A stretch of 64,000 bases of DNA from Ignavibacteria bacterium. GTDB lineage: Bacteria; Bacteroidota; Ignavibacteria; Tepidaquicellales; Tepidaquicellaceae. Below the pieces are notes generated by a model. That model ran no database searches, was not told where the DNA came from, and saw nothing but the letters and a program-made list of their open reading frames with translations. Shown piece by piece: positions 1-8,796 of this stretch (its first letter is position 1; every line of letters begins with the position of its first letter). A program made the position numbers and the translations under genes. Where the stretch lies: contig JADJTX010000013.1 of NCBI GenBank assembly GCA_016710985.1, positions 1 to 64,000 of the forward strand, given 5' to 3'.

Positions 1-44
1 AAATATCTCCCGATCTGCTTTAAATACTAAATCTTTTAATTAAT

Positions 45-104
45 TATCAATATTAATTATCAATTATCAATTATCAATTATCAATTATCAATTATCAATT
101 ATTT
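45..104. repeat. Heptamer tandem array (CAATTAT)n
   Basis: About eight imperfect copies of the 7-bp unit CAATTAT (TTGATAA on the minus strand). The array runs directly into the stop codon of the minus-strand T9SS cargo gene: the TAA of that gene lies in the last unit. On the minus strand the array carries TGA and TAA repeatedly. The first 44 bases of the window hold nothing recognisable. Confidence 0.9.
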
Positions 105-1406
105 CAACAGTGTCATCTTCTTTGTAGCTGTGAAGTTGTTTGATGAAATATTATAGAAATAAACTCCGCTTGATAATGATGAAGCGTTGAAGTTAACTGA
201 ATAGTAACCTGCAGTCTTCACTTCATTTACAAGTGTAGCAACTTCCTTACCTGACATATCAAATAATCTGATACTTACGTTTCCGTCTGTCGGTACGTCA
301 AAGTTAATGGTTGTTGACGGGTTGAACGGGTTAGGATAGTTTTGTGACATATCATAGCTTGAAGGAATTCCGATGTTTATTTCGTTGCTTAAATTGAAAT
401 ATTCGAAGTTACCGTTGAAGTCTATTTGTTTTAATCTGTAATTGTAATTTCCTGTTGCTAATCCTCTGTCTGTGAATGAATAGCTGGAAGCTGAATTAAC
501 TGTTCCGTTTCCGGCTACGTTTCCGACTTTTGTCCAGACATTGTTTGATGATCTTTCGATCTCAAATCCTGAGTTGTTGCTTTCTGATGATGTTGTCCAG
601 TTTAATGTAACGTCTCTCTTGCTGATCGATGATGTGAAAGATGATAATTCTACAGGAAGAACTGCGTTGTTGCAGGAATCTTCTACATAAATCCCGTCAA
701 TTGATAATGTTGCAGCCAAAGCGGCTCCACCCTGTCTTAATAAAACAGAACTAATATCAACTGCATCAGTTTGACCGGCTAATGTTGTTGGTCCAACAGC
801 ACCAGTAACAGGTGCAGTTAGAGGCACGATATCACTCGGAGCAAATACATATAGAGTCAATAAATCATTTCCAGCTCCTGCTACGAATTCATACCTTACT
901 ATTACTAAATAAGTTGTTCCAAATGCGTATTCTGGTGATGCATAAACAGGCACTACACCAGTTCCTGCATTTCCTAATCCTAAATTAAAACCTGCGCCAC
1001 TGGATCTGTCATAAAGTCTGTCATTGTGAGAATTTCCTGAAGATCTTAATGCAAAGAAATAATCACCTGTCTGAGCAGCAGTAATATTTAGCATAAAAGA
1101 AGCATATAATGTACCTGAAGTCTGTGTTGATGACAATCCTTTTGGAACATCTTCACCAGATGTAGTAAGAGTAGTTTTAGATCCCACACCTGAACCAACA
1201 TATGGATCACCATTAAAATCTGTATATGTTAAGCCCACATCTACAACCGTAAGAAAATTGGTCGTGCCTGAGATATTTGTCCATCCATTTGCAGGAGCAG
1301 TAAGTAAGGTTCCCACAGTGCCAGTAAAATTATCTGTAAATAAATTTACAGAATAACTTTGCGATGAAACCAGCAAAAAGCAAACAAGTAAAATTAATTT
1401 TTTCAT
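99..1406 (-). CDS. Secreted protein with T9SS type A (Por) C-terminal sorting domain
   Basis: A 435-residue secreted or surface protein. Residues 1-19 are a signal peptide (charged MKK start, hydrophobic LILLVCFLLV core, small residues before the cleavage site). The middle, about 20-245, looks like a beta-rich lectin/jelly-roll-type region of no family I can name. About 250-340 resembles a fibronectin-like module (LNWTTSSESNNSGFEIERS). The last 85 residues are the type IX secretion sorting domain, starting at YPNPFNPSTTINFDVP and ending in GVYFYN...KKMTLLK, which directs outer-membrane export and surface attachment. No operon partner is visible. The stop codon lies inside a heptamer array. 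The cargo function is unknown; the sorting-domain call is firm. Confidence 0.9.
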   Translation of the reverse strand: MKKLILLVCFLLVSSQSYSVNLFTDNFTGTVGTLLTAPANGWTNISGTTNFLTVVDVGLTYTDFNGDPYVGSGVGSKTTLTTSGEDVPKGLSSTQTSGTLYASFMLNITAAQTGDYFFALRSSGNSHNDRLYDRSSGAGFNLGLGNAGTGVVPVYASPEYAFGTTYLVIVRYEFVAGAGNDLLTLYVFAPSDIVPLTAPVTGAVGPTTLAGQTDAVDISSVLLRQGGAALAATLSIDGIYVEDSCNNAVLPVELSSFTSSISKRDVTLNWTTSSESNNSGFEIERSSNNVWTKVGNVAGNGTVNSASSYSFTDRGLATGNYNYRLKQIDFNGNFEYFNLSNEINIGIPSSYDMSQNYPNPFNPSTTINFDVPTDGNVSIRLFDMSGKEVATLVNEVKTAGYYSVNFNASSLSSGVYFYNISSNNFTATKKMTLLK

Positions 1407-1630
1407 TGTATTTTTTTTAGGTTTGTAAAATAGTTATTTAAAGAGTTTTATATTACAAAAATAAGAATTATCCTAACAAAATCCTAACAAAATAACTTTA
1501 AGTTTGTATGAAGAAATCCGTAAGAGTTAAGGGTTACGAATTTACCGGTTGCGGGTTACGATTTAAAAAGAAATTCCCATTAAGCATTGCACACTAAACA
1601 TTGTATTTGTTAGGTCTTTGTTTGGATGCA
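1407..1630. other. Upstream region of the T9SS gene, no gene seen
   Basis: AT-rich. It contains a short direct repeat TCCTAACAAAA / TCCTAACAAAA near 1470-1492, a motif that recurs near 8368-8388. There is no convincing open frame, RNA gene or terminator. It must hold the promoter of the minus-strand T9SS gene, but I could not pick a core element with confidence. Confidence 0.4.
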
Positions 1631-1726
1631 ATTAGCAATTTGCAATGAGCAATGAGCAATGAGCAATGAGCAATGAGCAATTCGTTATTCGTTATTCGTT
1701 ATTCGTTATTCGTTATTCGTTATTCG
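1631..1726. repeat. Two adjoining heptamer arrays, (GAGCAAT)n then (ATTCGTT)n
   Basis: Five or six copies of GCAATGA (1645-1683) switch abruptly to about six copies of TTCGTTA (1680-1726). Both units are 7 bp, and the second leads into the 21-bp repeat at 1744. No gene abuts the array on the plus strand. Confidence 0.9.
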
Positions 1727-1743
1727 GATTTCTTCGTATTAAC

Positions 1744-2184
1744 TTCTGAATTCTTCGTTATTGATTCTGAATTCTTGATTATGGGTTCTGAATTCTTGAT
1801 TATGGGTTCTGAATTCTTGATTATAGGTTCTGAATTCTTGATTCCTGGTTCTGAATTCTTGATTCCGGGTTCTGAATTCTTGATTCCTGGTTCTGAATTC
1901 TTGATTCCTGGTTCTGAATTCTTGATTCCTGGTTCTGAATTCTTGATTCCTGGTTCTGAATTCTTGATTCCTGGTTCTGAATTCTTGATTCCTGGTTCTG
2001 AATTCTTGATTACTGGTTCTGGTCTGGTCATTACTGATTCTGTTCTGCTCATTATCACTTCTGTTCCGGTCATTACTGCTTTTGTTCTTGCCTTTACTGC
2101 TTTGGATCTGCTAAACGTTGCTTTTGATCAGTTCAATGTTACTTTTGATCAGTTCAATGCTGCTTCACGACAGCTTACTATCAT
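1744..2184. repeat. 21-bp higher-order tandem repeat built from three heptamers
   Basis: Thirteen well-kept 21-bp units (1744-2016) are followed by about eight increasingly degenerate ones in the same phase (to about 2184). Each unit is itself three 7-bp words of the form TTCnnnn and contains an EcoRI-type GAATTC. Because 21 is a multiple of three and the unit lacks stops in one frame per strand, both strands show long open frames, with heptapeptide repeats GSEFLIP (plus) and NSEPGIK (minus). Neither has a credible ribosome site, so I treat the tract as a satellite rather than a gene. Confidence 0.9.
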
Positions 2185-2235
2185 TCCGTTTCTTTATACC
2201 TGCAATCTGCGCATAGTGTGTCCTAAAATGATTTA

Positions 2236-2335
2236 CCCCGGCGGAGTCTCCCTGCTCTTTGGGGACTCCGCCGTTGAGACTGATTATACGTCGGAGTCCC
2301 GGAAAAGCGCCGGAGACTCCGACGGGGGTCTTTAA
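2236..2335. repeat. GC-rich double stem-loop element (GGAGTC family)
   Basis: A sharply GC-rich island in AT-rich DNA. Two hairpins can be drawn: GGCGGAGTC pairs with GACTCCGCC, and CGTCGGAGTC pairs with GACTCCGACG. Related sequence lies at 2401-2476, 8477-8517 and in part 7195-7265. A heptamer tract of the type AACTCGT (2336-2400) separates this copy from the next. Confidence 0.7.
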
Positions 2336-2400
2336 TCCGTAACCAGTAACTCGTAACTCGCAACCCGTAATTCGTAACCCGTAACTCGTAATTATTAATT

Positions 2401-2476
2401 ATCGCGGGTCTCCCTGCTCTTTGGGGGCTCCGCCGTTGGGCGTTATACGGCGGAAAGGCCGGGACCCGCGGGGGTA
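2401..2476. repeat. GC-rich nested palindrome, second copy of the GGAGTC family
   Basis: The outer stem is GCGGGTC / GACCCGC. The inner stem is TCCGCCGT / ACGGCGGA. It shares the segment CTCCCTGCTCTTTGG with the element at 2236-2335, so the two are related copies. It lies within AACTCGT-type heptamers and ends about 80 bases before the kinase start. Confidence 0.7.
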
Positions 2477-2556
2477 ACGACGTAATTCGTAACCCGCATT
2501 ATTAATTATTAATTCTTAATTATATTTTTCGTATTTTACAGCAATGGAATATTCAA

Positions 2557-5500
2557 ATGAAGAACGGTAATACCAAAAAGAAAACTGCATTAAAGAAATC
2601 CGTTAAAACTACAGCCAAAAAAATTTCGGTTAATGAAAAGGGAGCTGATAGTTCCTCCGGTTCATCAAAGCTCTTTACTATAGTTGCGATTGGCGCATCT
2701 GCAGGGGGACTTGAAGCTTATACAAAAATTATTGCTAATCTTCTTCCCGATACGGGGATGGCATTTGTGATAATACAGCATCTGTCTGCCGACTATAAAA
2801 GTCTGCTGAAAGACATACTTAAACACAGGACTCAAATGCCTGTGATCAGTGTGACCAACGGAATGAAGCCGCAGCCGAATAAGATATATATTTCACCTCC
2901 CACATCCACCATCAGTTTTAGTAATGGTATTTTCAAACTGAAGACACGTACAAAGATCATTTTGGATATAAACCCATAGACGATTTTATGCAGTCGCTGG
3001 CAGAAGATAACACGCACTTTGCAATAGGAATAATTTTGTCAGGCTCTGACTCGGACGGCATTATTGGGATGGAACATATAAAATCGACAGGAGGGATCAC
3101 ATATGCACAGAACCAGCAGACGTCAAAGTTTTTTATAATGCCAAAGAAATCAATCGATTCGGGTGTAGTTGATTTTGTTTTGTCACCCGAAGCAATTGCA
3201 AAAGAACTGAACCGGATAAGTTATAACGAACATATTAAGCATGATCTGATTGATAAAACGGGGGGGAAGCTCGATGAACATCTCGGCGAAATATTATCTT
3301 TGATACATGCCCGAAAAAATATTGATTTCAGACACTACAAACCTGCAACACTGAGAAGAAGAATACTCAGAAGAATAGTAATGAATAACATAAAGAATGT
3401 TACCGGCTATGTTGAATATCTAAAAAAAAATCCCGTTGAAATAGATGCTTTGAGCTCTGACATACTGATCAAGGTTACAAAATTCTTCAGAGACCCTGAA
3501 ATGTACAAGGCGCTGAAGAAAGATGTCTTTCCAAAAATATTTACCGGCGGGAGGAATAAGAAACCGGTGCGGTTCTGGGTAACTGCATGTTCCACAGGTC
3601 AGGAAACATATTCCATGGCGATCAGCATTGCTGAATTCCTTGGCCAGAAAATGTCCGGATACAATATTCAGATCTTTTCCACCGATCTTAATGAAGCGGG
3701 AATTGAAAAAGCGCGGACGGGGATATACAGCGGGGAAATTAAAGATGATGTGTCTGAACAGCGGCTGAAAAAATTTTTCAGAAAGTCCGGGTCAAATTAT
3801 ATAATCAATAAAAACATTAGAAAGCTCTGCGTTTTTGCAAAACAAAATTTCATTAATGATCCTCCTTTTTCAAAAATAGATCTTATCAGCTGCAGGAATG
3901 TTCTGATCTATATGAGCACAGAACTTCAGAAAAAAGTAATACCGGTCTTCCATTATGCGCTGAAAGACGGATGTTATCTTGTGTTAGGCTATTCCGAATC
4001 AATTGGGAAATGGGCTCATATGTTTGATGTCACTGACAGGAAGAATAAAATATACAGCAAAAAGCAAATTACTTTTAAAACCGGACATGAATATCTCAGA
4101 AAAGAATTATTGAATCTGGAGCCTGCGAAACTTACAGGCGGTCCGGCTAATGTCAGCTCGGTGAATTTCAGAATGATGTTGAACATCTGATAAAATCACA
4201 ATATACCCCGACAGGTGTTGTAATAAATAAATATTTTGAAATATTACATTACAAAGGCGACATCCAACCGTATCTTGAAATTAAAGATGGCGCTCCGACA
4301 TATGACTTATTGAAACTGATAAGAAAGGAAATTGCACAGCCTCTTGAGCATCTTTTCACAGAAGCATTGAAGAAAAACCGCACAGTAAGAAAAAATAATA
4401 TCCGATGTTTTATAAACAAGGAATGGAAAAACATTAACATTGTGATAGATCCTATATTCAATAATTCAGTCCGGTTCAGATCTTATTTTGTACTGTTCGA
4501 AACTTCCGGCGTATTTGCTGAAGTGAAAAGTTCAGGCGCAGGCTTCAGTAAAAGACACGGTGAAACAAACTGAGCTAAACCGGATCAGCCGTGATCTTGT
4601 ATCGAGAAAGAAAGAGCTTGTTGTCGCAACTGAAAAGCAGGAGGAAACTAAAGAAGAGCTGCAAAGCTCAAAGGAAGAACTAATTGTCGCAACTGAAAAG
4701 CAGGAGGAAACCAAAGAAGAGTTACAAACTTCAAACGAGGAGCTACAGACAGCCAATGAGGAGCTACAGTCATCGAATGAAGAGCTTGAGACCATGAAAG
4801 AAGAGCTGCAGTCTACAAATGAAGAATTAATTACTGTCAACGAAGAACTGCGGGTGAAGAATATTGATCTCAGCCTTGTTAACAGTGACCTGTTCAATAT
4901 ACTGAACAGCATCCGGCTTTCGATAGTGATCGTTGACAATCATTTAAGAATAAAGAAATTTACAAAAGATGCAGGTAAACTTCTGAATATTATCCAGTCG
5001 GATACTGGAAGAAAGATCACTGACCTTCATCATAATGTCATTATAAAAAATCTCAGAGGCCTCCTGAAGGAAGTAATAGAAACACCTGAAATAAAAATAC
5101 TGGAGGTAAGGGATAATAAAAATGCTTTTTATTCCATGAGGATCAGACCATATAAGACTGTAGAAAATAAGATCGATGGCGCTATAATTACATTTGTAGA
5201 TATTTCCGAAATAAAGACCGGTGTGCAAAAGCTGACAGATCTGCAGAATGAAACTAAGAAGATCACAAATAATCTGGAACATATAGTAAAAAAAGGACCA
5301 AATCTCTTGAACTTATCAACGTTGATCTGACATCTGAAATACAGGATCGTAAAGATGCTGAATTTTCTTTAAAAAAGTTATCCCGGAATTTAATTGATAC
5401 ACAGGAAATTGAAAGGCTGAAGCTCTCACACGATCTGCATGACAGCGTGAATCAGCTGCTTTCCATTGCAAAGCTTAAAGTGCATAATGTAGAGATCAAT

Positions 5501-6074
5501 ATAAAGAAGGATCCGACCAGTGCAGCGCATAAGAAAGATCTGAGTGACGCAAAGGACTATATTTTTAAGGCAATCGACGAGGTCAGAAGGCTTTCTAAAG
5601 ATCTCAGACCGCCTGCACTTGATGACCTCGGTATAACAGTAGCAATAAGAGGCATAATAGAAGATTTTAAATTAAGAACTGCGATCAAAAATATTTCTTT
5701 TACAACAAAATCTCCGCTAAGCAGATTTTCCGGTGAAATTGAACTGGCTTTATATCGTATTTTACAGGAGAGTCTGCATAATATTGAAAAACATTCCCAA
5801 GCCGGTACTGTGAAAATTACTTAAACCAGAATAAGTCGGAACTGATACTTATTGTTTCAGATAACGGAAAAGGTTTATCAAGGATAAATCATCATTGAAT
5901 TCATTGAAAAAATTTGGTCTGATCGGTATCAAAGAAAGGGCAGAATCAATTGGAGGCAAATTTTTTATTAAAAGTGTTAAAGGATTAGGAACAAAAATTG
6001 AGGTAAGGATACCACTGAATTTTAAAAACAAAAAAAGTAATGCTAAAGAAAATAAAAATACTGTTAGTAGATGA
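2557..6074 (+). pseudogene. CheB-CheR-PAS-histidine kinase fusion, frame broken about six times
   Basis: One long sensor-kinase gene is readable in pieces. It holds a CheB methylesterase domain (GASAGGLEAY, IIQHLS, then LSGSDSDG after the first break), a CheR methyltransferase domain (LRRRILRRI, VTACSTGQETYSM, LISCRNVLIYM), a PAS-like region, a long coiled coil of EELQSSNEEL-type repeats, a second PAS, a HisKA_3-type dimerisation/phosphoacceptor segment (HDLHDSVNQ) and a HATPase (SDNGKGLS). Frames change near 2949, 4170, 4540, 5292, 5820 and 5885, mostly as single-base losses. The intact protein would be about 1170 residues. The reading frame overlaps the following response regulator by about 35 bases, as in a cognate pair. 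Either decayed or very badly sequenced; the domain calls are firm. Confidence 0.85.
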
Positions 6075-6673
6075 TCACCCGCTTGTAAGAATAGGTTTAA
6101 AAACTGAATTACATAAGATACATGATTTTGCCGTAACAGGTGAAGCAAAAACCGGAAGAGAAGCCGTGAAAAAATGCTGTATTCTTAAACCCGACATAAT
6201 TTTGCTGGATATTAGTTTACCGGATATGAACGGTCTTGAAGTAGCAAATATATTATTAAGGAAATGCCCTGAGTCAAAGATAATTGCATTAACCATGTAT
6301 AATTATGAAAATTATGTTACAGAAATAATGAAGCTTAGCGCAAAAGGATATGTATTGAAAGACAGCCCTACCGGAAGAACTTGTTGCTGCAATTTATAAA
6401 GTGATGCAGGGGAAAAATATTTTGATAAAATTATCCGGAATCAAAAGAAGGAAAAAAGTGAAAAGCATATTCCCGGTTTTAAAGTTCTCAGCAGAAGGGA
6501 AACTGAAATATTAAAAAATCTCGCCAACGGATTGAACAATAAACTCATTGCAGATAAATTTTCATAAGTATCCGGACAGTAGAATCTCACCGCGACAGCA
6601 TAAAAAGAAATTGAATATCAAATCAATAGCCGAACTGAAAAAATATGCTTTATCAAACGGCATTCTCGATTAA
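6040..6673 (+). pseudogene. NarL/FixJ-type response regulator (REC + LuxR HTH), frame broken four times
   Basis: The receiver domain starts at ATG 6040 with ILLVDDHPLVR, has the phosphoacceptor context DIILLDISLPDMNG, and reaches the conserved KGYVLKDSP. Frames then change near 6373 (apparent extra G), 6412, 6564 and 6614. Read across them, the C-terminus is a LuxR-type helix-turn-helix (LSRRETEILKNLANGLNNK, then RTVESHRDSIKRKL). It would be the DNA-binding partner of the preceding HisKA_3 kinase. The stop codon TAA at 6671 starts an AATAATT-type heptamer array. With four breaks in 0.6 kb it cannot make a functional regulator as written. Confidence 0.85.
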
Positions 6674-6738
6674 TTAATAATTAATAATTAATAATTAATA
6701 ATAATAATTACTAATTAATAATTACTAATTAATAATTA
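6674..6738. repeat. Heptamer array (AATAATT)n
   Basis: An AT-only array of period mostly 7 begins at the stop codon of the response-regulator remnant. The same array sequence reappears between the three MITE-like copies that follow (6889-6915 and 7066-7085). Confidence 0.85.
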
Positions 6739-6888
6739 GAAACTTCTGAAAACGCTTTCTGTCATCCCCGAATGCTTTTGTCGGGGATCCAATCACTAAG
6801 ATTTTAAGGAATATTAAAGTGTTGTTGATTGGATTCCCGCCAGGAGCACGCGGGAATGACAAAGCGTTTTAGGTTTTTCAGAAGTTTC
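6739..6888. mobile_element. 150-bp MITE-like inverted-repeat element, copy 1
   Basis: The terminal inverted repeats are GAAACTTCTGAAAACGCTTT on the left and, reading inward from the right end, GAAACTTCTGAAAAACC then CGCTTTGTCATTCCCGCG. Internal hairpins are of the GTCATCCCCG...CGGGGATCC and GGATTCCCGCC...GCGGGAATGAC kind. It encodes no protein and is flanked by AATAATT heptamers, which may be the insertion target or part of an amplified unit. Confidence 0.75.
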
Positions 6889-6915
6889 TAATTAATAATT
6901 AATAATTAATAATTT

Positions 6916-7065
6916 GAGACTTCTGAAAAACGCTTTCTGTCATCCCCGAATGCTTTTGTCGGGGATCCAATCACTAAGATTTTAAGGAATATTAAAGTGT
7001 TGTTGATTGGATTCCCGCCAGGAGCACGCGGGAATGACAAAGCGTTTTTGTTTTTCAGAAGTTTC
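6916..7065. mobile_element. MITE-like element, copy 2
   Basis: Nearly identical to copy 1 over its full 150 bp, with a few changes at the ends (GAGACTTCTG on the left, GCGTTTTTGTTTTTC on the right). The repeat-to-repeat distance is 177 bp including the intervening heptamers, consistent with tandem duplication of element plus spacer. Confidence 0.75.
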
Positions 7066-7085
7066 TAATTAATAATTAATAATTT

Positions 7086-7194
7086 GAGACTTCTGAAAAA
7101 CGCTTTCTGTCATCCCCGAATGCTTTTGTCGGGGATCCAATCACTAAGATTTTAAGGAATATTAAAGTGTTGTTGATTGGATTCCCGCCAGGAG
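7086..7194. mobile_element. MITE-like element, copy 3, truncated on the right
   Basis: Matches copy 2 from its left end through GGATTCCCGCCAGGAG and then breaks off. The right terminal repeat is replaced by sequence of another repeat family (CTCCGCAGAGTC... with its inverse GACTCTGCGG about 50 bases on). Confidence 0.75.
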
Positions 7195-7564
7195 TCGTCG
7201 TCTCCGCAGAGTCATTCCGCCGGATGTAATTTAAGAGTAAGAGAACATTTTATGCGGAAGACTCTGCGGAAGGTTGATTGGGCGGATGTAATATTAAACT
7301 AAAATTACGTAGTAATACGGATTTACTTATGAATTCGAATTCTATAGTTTACTGTAAATATTTTAACAGAGTAATAATAAAAAATATTTTATCAGAAAAA
7401 TAATAGAGTTTAGTATTATGAAGATACTCTCTAATACCCCTTTCAGGTGAATCAAAATTCTTAAGTTTAGTTTACTTAAATGTTGGAATTAAATTTATCT
7501 TTAGAGAGTGTCTTCATTAATTACCCAAGTTACCCAAAAATTCTCCACTCAAAAATAGTTGATC
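7195..7564. other. Non-coding stretch with a CCGCAGAGTC inverted repeat
   Basis: An inverted repeat pairs CCGCAGAGTC (about 7203) with GACTCTGCGG (about 7260). CGGATGTAAT occurs directly repeated on either side. The rest, to 7564, is AT-rich with no open frame or RNA gene I can support. Confidence 0.45.
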
Positions 7565-7928
7565 ATGAAAACGTATAATATAGAATATTCCTGGATACAT
7601 GACAAACAAATCTCCCTGATCGTATCTTCCGTGATAAATAATGGGGAAGAATTTGATCGTTCTGTGCGATGAACTTTATGACGAATATACAAAGACACAT
7701 AAAGAGATGAGTTTTTATTTTTTTAAAATCGGGGAAAATGCAGTTGATTATGTATATATGAGGTTTGTCTTAGTTAATTTTGCCGAAGTGGCTATTGAAA
7801 ATTCCCATTGCATAGGACATTTAGAAAACCATGAACTTATCGGGCGTTTTTCTCCGCCAAAACTCTTAAAAGTTTACGCTAGTCCGTGCCATAAAGATGA
7901 TATCTTTTCAACATTTGCATTGCAGTAA
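7565..7928 (+). CDS. Hypothetical protein, probably frameshifted
   Basis: Not recognised. One frame opens with ATG at 7565 (MKTYNIEYSWIHDKQISLIV) and stops at 7672. The overlapping next frame is open from 7641 to 7928 and encodes CDELYDEYTKTHKEMSFYFF and onward to FSTFALQ. Joining them near 7665 gives one small soluble protein of about 120 residues with natural-looking composition. There is no good ribosome site for the internal ATG at 7641, which favours the upstream start plus a frame break. It stands alone among repeats. Confidence 0.4.
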
Positions 7929-8007
7929 TACATACTGCGTGAACAATATAATGTTAATATTATTCAAAGCTTTTTTACACTTAAATTCTTGAAATAAAAT
8001 TCGACGT

Positions 8008-8080
8008 AAGGAGCTGACTGATAAATCCTTTTCCAATTGGGGAATTGGAATGGATTTAGTTATTTTAGTCAGCTCTCCTT
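8008..8080. other. Long imperfect stem-loop
   Basis: The arms AAGGAGCTGACTGATAAATCC and the reverse of GGATTTAGTTATTTTAGTCAGCTCTCCTT pair around an inner CCAATTGGGGAATTGG palindrome, spanning about 73 bases. No T-tract follows, so it is not an obvious terminator. It could be a small non-autonomous repeat or a structured RNA. Confidence 0.55.
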
Positions 8081-8110
8081 CCTTATATTAAATCTTAGCT
8101 CCTTGTATTA

Positions 8111-8242
8111 GTATTGAGTATTGAGTATTGAGTATTGAGTATTGAGTATTGAGTATTGAGTATTGAGTATTGAGTATTGAGTATTGAGTATTGAGTATTG
8201 AGTATTGAGTATTGAGTATTTGAGTATTGAGTATTGAGTATT
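8111..8242. repeat. Heptamer array (GTATTGA)n, about 19 units
   Basis: The longest uninterrupted simple array in the window: unit GTATTGA, with one single-base slip near 8220. It carries TGA in one plus frame per 21 bases. No gene end abuts it. Flanking sequence 8081-8110 and 8243-8390 holds no gene; the latter contains CTAACAAAACAATG, similar to the region near 1480. Confidence 0.9.
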
Positions 8243-8390
8243 TTCCCGGAATTTAAATTATTTTGGAGAGCTCCGCTTTGAAATTGAATGCTCTCTCATA
8301 TTTGTTCTTCCCTTATTGTCTTCAGGTGTTCATATAAATAAAATTACAATACAAATATAATTTTCATCCTAACAAAAACCTAACAAAACA

Positions 8391-8584
8391 ATGAGCAATG
8401 AATAATGAATAATGAATAATGAATAATGAATAATGAATAATGAATAATGAATAATGAATAATGAATAATGAATAATGCGAGTCTCTCTGCCTTGGGACTC
8501 TGCTGGTCTCTTCGTCGGAGTCATAATCAATTATCAATTATCAATTATCAATCAATTATCAATTATGAATTATCAATTATTAAT
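8391..8584. repeat. Composite: (AATGAAT)n, GC-rich GGAGTC relic, (CAATTAT)n
   Basis: Heptamers GAATAAT (8391-8477) run into a 40-bp GC-rich piece (8477-8517, GGGACTCTGCTGG ... CGTCGGAGTC) related to the elements at 2236 and 2401, then into CAATTAT heptamers. The same order of simple array, GC-rich element, simple array is seen at 2.2-2.5 kb. From 8585 to 8796 I see only AT-rich DNA, presumably the alaS leader and promoter. Confidence 0.75.
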
Positions 8585-8796
8585 TACGGGGGGTTCTCTT
8601 GTGGCGTTGGTTTTATTTAGTTGGACTAATTTCTACGAATTTCAATAAGGCGGTTATAAATTATTTCAAAACTATCATTATCGTTTTAGCTTGGTAATCA
8701 ATTATTAATTGTTAATGTCATTTAATCTTTCAATCAATAAACGTATTTTGAATTCTTACATAAAAAATTCTTAATAACATAAGATCAGGATAAGTT

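Noticed and set aside
1673..2335. A 220-codon open frame with GSEFLIP heptapeptide repeats (and a minus-strand counterpart with NSEPGIK repeats)
   Set aside because: It begins inside a heptamer array, crosses the 21-bp satellite and a GC-rich hairpin element, lacks a ribosome site, and is explained by 21 being divisible by three with no stop in the unit.
4532..4939. Serine/cysteine-rich minus-strand open frame
   Set aside because: Antisense shadow of the EELQSSNEEL coiled coil of the sensor kinase; its composition mirrors the repeated plus-strand codons.
8111..8242. CRISPR-like repetition in the heptamer and 21-bp arrays
   Set aside because: Units are 7, 9 or 21 bp and contiguous, with no unique spacers and no cas genes nearby.
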